From JBEAOO01 sp041164825 (lineage in GTDB: Bacteria > Pseudomonadota > Gammaproteobacteria > Burkholderiales > Burkholderiaceae_C), in the NCBI GenBank assembly GCA_041164825.1, contig JBEAOO010000046.1, positions 1 through 11,220 of the forward strand: DNA of 11,220 bases. Direction: 5' to 3'. Below the pieces are notes generated by a model. The model made no database searches and was not told the origin of the DNA. It saw nothing but the letters and a program-made list of their open reading frames with translations. The translations under genes and the position numbers were made by a program. Positions within the stretch are counted from its first letter, which is position 1. Each line of letters begins with the position of its first letter. This document shows positions 6,855 through 11,220 of this stretch, piece by piece.

Positions 6855-6916
6855 GCCGCACCAACGGTCTGCGCTGCCCAGCAGGGACAGCGGGTCGCTC
6901 AACTGGAAAGCCTCCC

Positions 6917-9900
6917 ATGCCCCTCTTTGTCATCCCACGGCGCTGGCGCGCCCGACTCTCCGCCGGCTTGTCCGCACTGGCTGGCCTGGCCGCCTTGACG
7001 CTGGCTGCCGCACCGGCACAGGCTTCGACGTCTGGCGTCGTCATCAGCCAGGTGTATGGCGGCAGCAGCGCCAGCGGCTACCAGCGCGATTTCGTGGAGA
7101 TCTACAACGCGGGCAGCGCGTCGGTGGACATCACGGGCTGGTCGATTCAGAAATCGAGCGCCACGGGCACGGGCTTGTTCAGCACCCAGGGCATCTCCAC
7201 GCTGAGTGGCGTGTTGCAGCCGGGGCAATACACCTTGGTGGCCTTGGGCGCCACCATCGCCGGCGGCGCGGCCTTGCCGGCACCGTTCATCAATGGCTCC
7301 GCCAGCTCCGACATCTCGTCGTCGGCGGGCAAGGTGGTGCTGGTCAACAACAGCACCGGCCTGGCGTGCAACGGCGGCACCACCGCGTGTTCGGCCGCGC
7401 AGTTGGCGCAAATCGTGGACCTGGTGGGCTTTGGCAGCGCCACCTTCTTTGAAGGCAGCGCAGCGCCCACGCTGACCAGCAGCACCGCGCTGTTCCGCCA
7501 AGCCGGCGGCTGCAGCGACACCGACAACAACAGCGCCGATTTCAGCACCAGCACGCCCGCGCCGCGCACCTCGGCCTCGCCGCTGGCGCCGTGTGGCGGT
7601 GGTGGTGGCACTGGCTTGATCACGCCCAGCTGCCCGGCGCTCACGGTGCTGCAAGGCTCGGCCGGCTCGGTCGCCCTGACGGCGTCGGACAGCGACGGCC
7701 TGGTCAACAGCGCCAGCATCAGCAGCGGCGCCACCAGCGGTATCACGCTGGGCACGCTCACCGCCGCGGGCAGCAACGGCGCCAGCGCCAGCATCACGCT
7801 CTCGGCGGCCAGCACCTTGGCGGTGGGCAGCTACCCCATCGGCATCCAATGGGGCAACAACCAGGCGCAATCCGCCAGCTGCACGGTCAACGTCACGGTG
7901 CAAGCACCGGGTGCCGTCACGCGCATTTTCAACATCCAGGGCAGCGGCGCCACCAGTCCGCTGGTCGGGCAAACGGTGACGACGCAAGGTGTGGTGACGG
8001 GCGTGTTCCCGGGCCTGCGCGGCTACTACATCCAAGACGAAACCGGTGACGGCAACGCCGCCACCTCGGACGGCCTCTTCGTCTTCAACAACAACACCAA
8101 CGTCACCGCCACCGTGGGCCAGAAGATCCAGGTCACCGGCACCATCACCGAATACACGCCTTCGGGCAGCACGCTGTCCATCACCGAGCTCACCGCGCCC
8201 ACCGGCTTGGTGGTGATCGGCACGGGCAGCATCACGCCCACCGCGGTCACCTTGCCGGAAGCCACCGATGGTGAACTCGAGCGCGTCGAAGGCATGCTGG
8301 TGCGCATCACCAGCCCGCTCACGGTGTCGCAAAACTACTTCCTGGGCCGCTATGGTCAGGTGACCTTGTCGGCGCAAGGCCGCCTGGTCAAGCCCACGCA
8401 AGTGGCCCGCCCGGGCACGGCAGCAGCCCTCGCCATCGCAGACGCCAACGCCCGCCGCCGCATCGTGCTCGATGACGGCCAGTCGTCGGAGGCGCTGTTC
8501 AGCGGCGTCGAAAATCCGAACCCGATTCCCTACATCGGCGCCGACAACACCCTGCGTGCCGGCGACACCGTGACCGACCTGACAGGTGTGATCGACATGG
8601 GCCGCGTCACGGCCACCACCGGCACCGGTGCCATCGTGGACATGAAGATTCACCCCACCGTGGCGCCGAGTTTCGTGCGTGCTCACCCGCGCACCGCCAC
8701 CGCGCCGTCCGTGGGCGGCGCGCTCAAGGTGGCCAGCTTCAACGTGCTCAACTACTTCACCACCTTCACCAACGGCGCCACGGCCGCGGGTGGCAGCGGT
8801 GCCGGCTGCTTGCCGAGCAACACCACGGCCGACTGCCGCGGTGCCGACACGGTGGCCGAGTTCACGCGCCAACGCAACAAGATCATCAGCGCGCTGCTGG
8901 CCCTCAACGCCGATGTGGTGGGTCTGATGGAAATCCAGCGCAATGGCGATGTGGCCCCGCAAAACCTGATCGATGGCCTGAACGCCATCGCCGGCGCCGG
9001 TACCTGGGCCTTCGTGCCGGACCCCGCCACCGGCGTGGGCACCGACGCGATCCGCGTGGCCATGATCTACAAGCCGGCACGCGTGTCGCGTGTCGGGGCC
9101 TCGCTCTCGGACACCAATCCCATCCACAACCGCGCCCCGGTGGCACAGACCTTCCAGTCGGTCGCCAACGGTGAAAAGTTCACCGTGCTGGTGAACCACT
9201 TCAAGTCCAAGTCGTGCAGCAGCGCCGCCGGTGCCGACGCCGACCTGGGCGACGGCCAAGGCTGCTACAACGACCGCCGCAAGCAACAAGCCACCGCGCT
9301 GCTGAGCTACATCAACACGCTCAAGACCAGCACGGGCGACCCCGACGTGATGGTGATCGGCGATCTGAACGCCTACGGCCAAGAAGACCCGATCGACATC
9401 CTGGTGCAAGGCGGCTTGGTCAACCAGACGCTGCGTTTTGCCGCCACCCCGGAAGCCAACTACTCCTACGTGTTCGACGGCGAGGTGGGCACGCTCGACG
9501 TGGGCTTGGCCACGGCCACGCTCTCGGCGCAGATCGTGGGCGCCACCCATTGGCACATCAACGCCGACGAGCCATCGATCATTGACTACAACACCGAGTT
9601 CAAGCCGCAAGACCTCTACAGCGCCACGCCCTACCGCGCCTCGGACCACGACCCGGTGCTGATCGGCCTGCAACTGGGTGCACCGCTGCAATCGCAGTCC
9701 ATTGCCTTCGCAGCGCTGGCCAACCGCGCCTTCGGCAGCGGCAGCTTCAGCCTCGCGGCCACGGCGTCGTCGGGCCTGGCGGTGAGCTACAGCTCGCTCA
9801 GCCCGCTGGTGTGCAGCGTCAGCGGCAACAGCGTGAGCTTGTTGGATGTGGGGGCCTGCGCCATCGCCGCCAACCAAGCCGGCAACGCCAGTTTTGCACC

Positions 9901-10300
9901 GGCTTCTGAAGCGCTGCAAACCTTCAGCATCACGCTCGGCGCGCAGACCATCAACTTCCCCGCGCTGCCGGCGCGCAGCCTGAGCCAGGGGCCGTTCATG
10001 CCCGGCGCCACGGCCAGCTCCGGCCTCGTGGTGGTGTTCAGCATCACCACGCCCAGCGTCTGCACGGTGGATGCGGGCGGTGTGGTCACGCCGCTGGCCG
10101 CAGGCACCTGCAGCTTGATCGCGGTGCAGACTGGCAACACGCAATACGCCTCGGCCACGGCCGTGACGCAGAGCTTCGTGGTGCAGGCTGCGGTGGCCCA
10201 TGATGCCGATGTGCCGCTGCCGCTGTGGGCCGTGGGCCTGGCTGCGGCGCTGATGGGCCGCAGCGCACTGCGCCGCCGCCACGGCCGTCAGGCCGCCTGA
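6917..10300 (+). CDS. ExeM/NucH-type extracellular nuclease with non-PEP C-terminal sorting tail
   Basis: The product has 1127 residues; ATG 6917 has GGAAAG 6 bases upstream and a signal peptide follows (basic RRWRAR, hydrophobic core, cleavage near AQA-S, residue 36). Domains in order: lamin-tail domain about 39-150 (VVISQVYGGS, DFVEIYNAG, DITGWSI); a Gly/Pro linker and beta-sandwich (about 230-330); an OB-fold-like domain of ExeM nucleases from about 335 (IQGSGATSPLVGQTV, GYYIQDETGDGN); and an endonuclease/exonuclease/phosphatase domain from about 604. Catalytic signatures of that fold are all present: SFNVLN (N609), LMEIQRNG (E672), VNHFKSK (H761), GDLNAY (D816, N818) and SDHDPV (D910, H911). 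Two related Ig-like repeats follow (about 926-1005 and 1008-1092), each with a cysteine pair (VCSV...GAC and VCTV...GTC). The end is VPLPLWA (1099-1105), a short hydrophobic helix and ALRRRHGR, a sorting tail unlike the VPEP tails nearby. Role: degradation of extracellular DNA at or outside the cell surface, probably supplying nucleotides and phosphate. The exosortase gene starts 2 bases after its stop. Confidence 0.93.
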   Translation: MPLFVIPRRWRARLSAGLSALAGLAALTLAAAPAQASTSGVVISQVYGGSSASGYQRDFVEIYNAGSASVDITGWSIQKSSATGTGLFSTQGISTLSGVLQPGQYTLVALGATIAGGAALPAPFINGSASSDISSSAGKVVLVNNSTGLACNGGTTACSAAQLAQIVDLVGFGSATFFEGSAAPTLTSSTALFRQAGGCSDTDNNSADFSTSTPAPRTSASPLAPCGGGGGTGLITPSCPALTVLQGSAGSVALTASDSDGLVNSASISSGATSGITLGTLTAAGSNGASASITLSAASTLAVGSYPIGIQWGNNQAQSASCTVNVTVQAPGAVTRIFNIQGSGATSPLVGQTVTTQGVVTGVFPGLRGYYIQDETGDGNAATSDGLFVFNNNTNVTATVGQKIQVTGTITEYTPSGSTLSITELTAPTGLVVIGTGSITPTAVTLPEATDGELERVEGMLVRITSPLTVSQNYFLGRYGQVTLSAQGRLVKPTQVARPGTAAALAIADANARRRIVLDDGQSSEALFSGVENPNPIPYIGADNTLRAGDTVTDLTGVIDMGRVTATTGTGAIVDMKIHPTVAPSFVRAHPRTATAPSVGGALKVASFNVLNYFTTFTNGATAAGGSGAGCLPSNTTADCRGADTVAEFTRQRNKIISALLALNADVVGLMEIQRNGDVAPQNLIDGLNAIAGAGTWAFVPDPATGVGTDAIRVAMIYKPARVSRVGASLSDTNPIHNRAPVAQTFQSVANGEKFTVLVNHFKSKSCSSAAGADADLGDGQGCYNDRRKQQATALLSYINTLKTSTGDPDVMVIGDLNAYGQEDPIDILVQGGLVNQTLRFAATPEANYSYVFDGEVGTLDVGLATATLSAQIVGATHWHINADEPSIIDYNTEFKPQDLYSATPYRASDHDPVLIGLQLGAPLQSQSIAFAALANRAFGSGSFSLAATASSGLAVSYSSLSPLVCSVSGNSVSLLDVGACAIAANQAGNASFAPASEALQTFSITLGAQTINFPALPARSLSQGPFMPGATASSGLVVVFSITTPSVCTVDAGGVVTPLAAGTCSLIAVQTGNTQYASATAVTQSFVVQAAVAHDADVPLPLWAVGLAAALMGRSALRRRHGRQAA

Positions 10301-10302
10301 GC

Positions 10303-10851
10303 ATGCGCACGCGCGCCGATCCCCGCGTCGCTGAGGCAGCGCCGGCCGTGTCGCTGGTGCGGCGGGGCGCCGTGTTCGTCGGCGTGTTCGCCGCGCTCAG
10401 CGCGCTCTACAGCACGCTGGGCGCACCGGTGGAGCGCTTCTTGATCGAGACCGTCACCGTGCGGCCCGCCGCCGCCTTGCTCAGCGTGCTGGCGCCCGGT
10501 GTCGGCGCCCAAGCGCTGGGGCCGCGCCTGACCGCACCGGGTGGCGGCGTCAACGTGCTGGCCGGCTGCGAGGGGGCGGACCTGCTGTTCTTGCTGGTGG
10601 CCGCGTTGGCCGCCGCACCGCTGAGCTGGCGCGACCGAGCCGTGGGCTTGGCCATCGGCCTGGCCGTGGCCTTGGCCGCCAACCAGGCGCGCATCCTGGC
10701 CTTGTTCTTTGTGGCCCGCGAGTGGGCCCCGGGCTTCGCCGTCTTGCACGGCGTGGTGGCCCCATTGCTGGCCGTGCTGGTGGTCACCGCCTGGTTCAGC
10801 GCTTACCTGCAACGCCACGCCAGCGCCTCGGTGGCGCTGTACCGGCTGTGA
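10303..10851 (+). CDS. Exosortase/archaeosortase-family enzyme, small XrtH/XrtM-like type
   Basis: The product has 182 residues. The frame is open from 10225, but the ATG at 10303, two bases after the nuclease stop (TGAGCATG), gives a sensible basic N terminus before the first helix; the lack of a strong ribosome site suggests translation coupled to the nuclease. It is an integral inner-membrane protein with about four hydrophobic segments (roughly 22-40, 92-106, 112-137, 146-168). The exosortase catalytic triad is visible: C89 in LAGCEG, R130 in NQARILALFF and H149 in VLHG, with the usual spacing. Exosortases are transpeptidase-like cysteine enzymes that cut C-terminal sorting tails and pass the protein on to the cell surface. 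Size and motif style fit the short exosortases (XrtH or XrtM type) rather than the long EpsH-type enzymes that handle PEP-CTERM proteins. Its likely substrate is the VPLPLWA tail of the adjoining nuclease. The exact subtype cannot be settled by eye. Confidence 0.88.
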   Translation: MRTRADPRVAEAAPAVSLVRRGAVFVGVFAALSALYSTLGAPVERFLIETVTVRPAAALLSVLAPGVGAQALGPRLTAPGGGVNVLAGCEGADLLFLLVAALAAAPLSWRDRAVGLAIGLAVALAANQARILALFFVAREWAPGFAVLHGVVAPLLAVLVVTAWFSAYLQRHASASVALYRL

Positions 10852-10866
10852 GGGCGGGGCGATGAG

Positions 10867-11220
10867 GTGCGGCAGGTGAGGGCGGTGTTTTTGGGCGCGT
10901 CCGCGTCGTTGGCCTCCGGTTCAGCGGGTGGCGGCGGCGCGGCTGTGGCCGCTGCCCAGGCTGGCGCCCGCGCACGCCGCCGCCGCTGGCTCGGCCTGGC
11001 GCTGTGCGCCGCGAGCGTGCCCGCCGTCGTCTGGGGCTGGCGTGGCTTGGTGGAGATGCTGCTGCCCTGGCAGGCCCTGTGGCTCAGCGTCTGGGGCCCG
11101 GGCTTGTCGCTGCAATCGCTGCAACTGCAAAGCCACGGTGCCGACCAATCCATCGCCGCCAGTTTCCTGGTGCACAGCGTGCCCCTGGCCAGCGGCGGGG
11201 TGGTGAACTTCCCGCACGCC
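10867..11220 (+). CDS. Probable exosortase-associated membrane protein (3' truncated)
   Basis: This frame is open to the window edge (118 codons) and lies in the same frame as the exosortase gene, directly after its TGA, so no stop separates them other than that one. No ATG fits: ATG 10862 is out of frame and reaches a stop after five codons. GTG at 10867 is used here, with GTG 10876 and 10885 as alternatives; GGGCGGGG (10852-10859) may be the ribosome site. A basic stretch (ARARRRR, 34-40) precedes one membrane helix (WLGLALCAASVPAVVWGW, about 41-58). The visible rest, with LSLQSLQLQSHGADQSIAASFLVH (81-103 region), looks like the beginning of an extracytoplasmic beta domain. Short exosortases are often followed by a conserved partner membrane protein, and the position and topology agree, but I recognise no specific motif. 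The real start and the whole C terminus are unresolved. Confidence 0.6.
   Translation, partial: MRQVRAVFLGASASLASGSAGGGGAAVAAAQAGARARRRRWLGLALCAASVPAVVWGWRGLVEMLLPWQALWLSVWGPGLSLQSLQLQSHGADQSIAASFLVHSVPLASGGVVNFPHA

Larger units (their letters stand above)
6552..6916. other. Divergent intergenic region between phoX and the nuclease gene
   Basis: This 365-base stretch separates two genes read in opposite directions, so it must hold the promoters of both. I see no convincing coding sequence in it. It contains TTGACT at 6699-6704, which resembles a plus-strand -35 box but has no good -10 at 16-18 bases. It also holds three CTGTG words (6644, 6657, 6668) on the plus strand, and a 15-bp tandem duplication near the nuclease start. 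The ribosome sites at the two ends are AGGAG for phoX and GGAAAG (6905-6910) for the nuclease. Confidence 0.7.

Noticed and set aside
6899..10282. Minus-strand open frame of 1127 codons opposite the nuclease gene
   Set aside because: It mirrors the nuclease in a high-GC genome, is very rich in Arg, Ala, Gly, His and Val, and shows no domain or signal sequence. The plus strand carries clear nuclease motifs.
10849..10866. Single fused exosortase-partner protein split by a sequencing error at TGA 10849
   Set aside because: The two parts share a frame, but the exosortase is of normal length and the partner begins with its own basic region and helix, so two genes are the simpler reading.

Overview
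The window reads as chromosomal DNA of a high-GC betaproteobacterium, most likely order Burkholderiales. The reasons are strong G/C third-position codon bias, three secreted proteins ending in near-identical VPEPxxYALM...RRR sorting tails (PEP-CTERM), and a Tat-exported PhoX phosphatase. The lineage is an inference. There are no tRNA, rRNA, CRISPR, transposase or phage signals.

Layout. 3-932 (+) is the 3' part of a SdiA-regulated-domain-like beta-propeller with a PEP-CTERM tail. A 222-base gap rich in inverted repeats follows. 1155-2744 (+) is a PhoX/DUF839-like secreted protein, also PEP-CTERM, and 2790-3437 (+) is a small putative 2OG-Fe(II) oxygenase. A convergent junction (3438-3603) holds two strong perfect hairpins and a 12-bp tandem repeat that triplicates a stop codon. 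On the minus strand lie a third PEP-CTERM protein of unknown function (3604-4314) and, upstream of it, a full-length PhoX alkaline phosphatase (4377-6551). A 365-base divergent intergenic region (6552-6916) separates these from a tight plus-strand cassette: a 1127-residue ExeM/NucH-type extracellular nuclease (6917-10300), a 182-residue exosortase-family enzyme with an intact Cys/Arg/His triad (10303-10851), and the N-terminal part of a probable exosortase-associated membrane protein (10867 to the window end).

How the genes may work together. The nuclease would cut extracellular DNA, and PhoX would release phosphate from the phosphomonoesters produced. The divergent pair therefore looks like a phosphorus-scavenging module; this is inference, as only a weak Pho-box-like repeat is visible. 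The nuclease does not carry the PEP-CTERM tail of the other secreted proteins here. It ends in a VPLPLWA...RRR tail, and the next gene, 2 bases downstream, is its own putative sortase. The most interesting feature of the window is this apparent dedicated substrate-sortase-partner operon beside proteins that belong to a separate, generic PEP-CTERM pathway.
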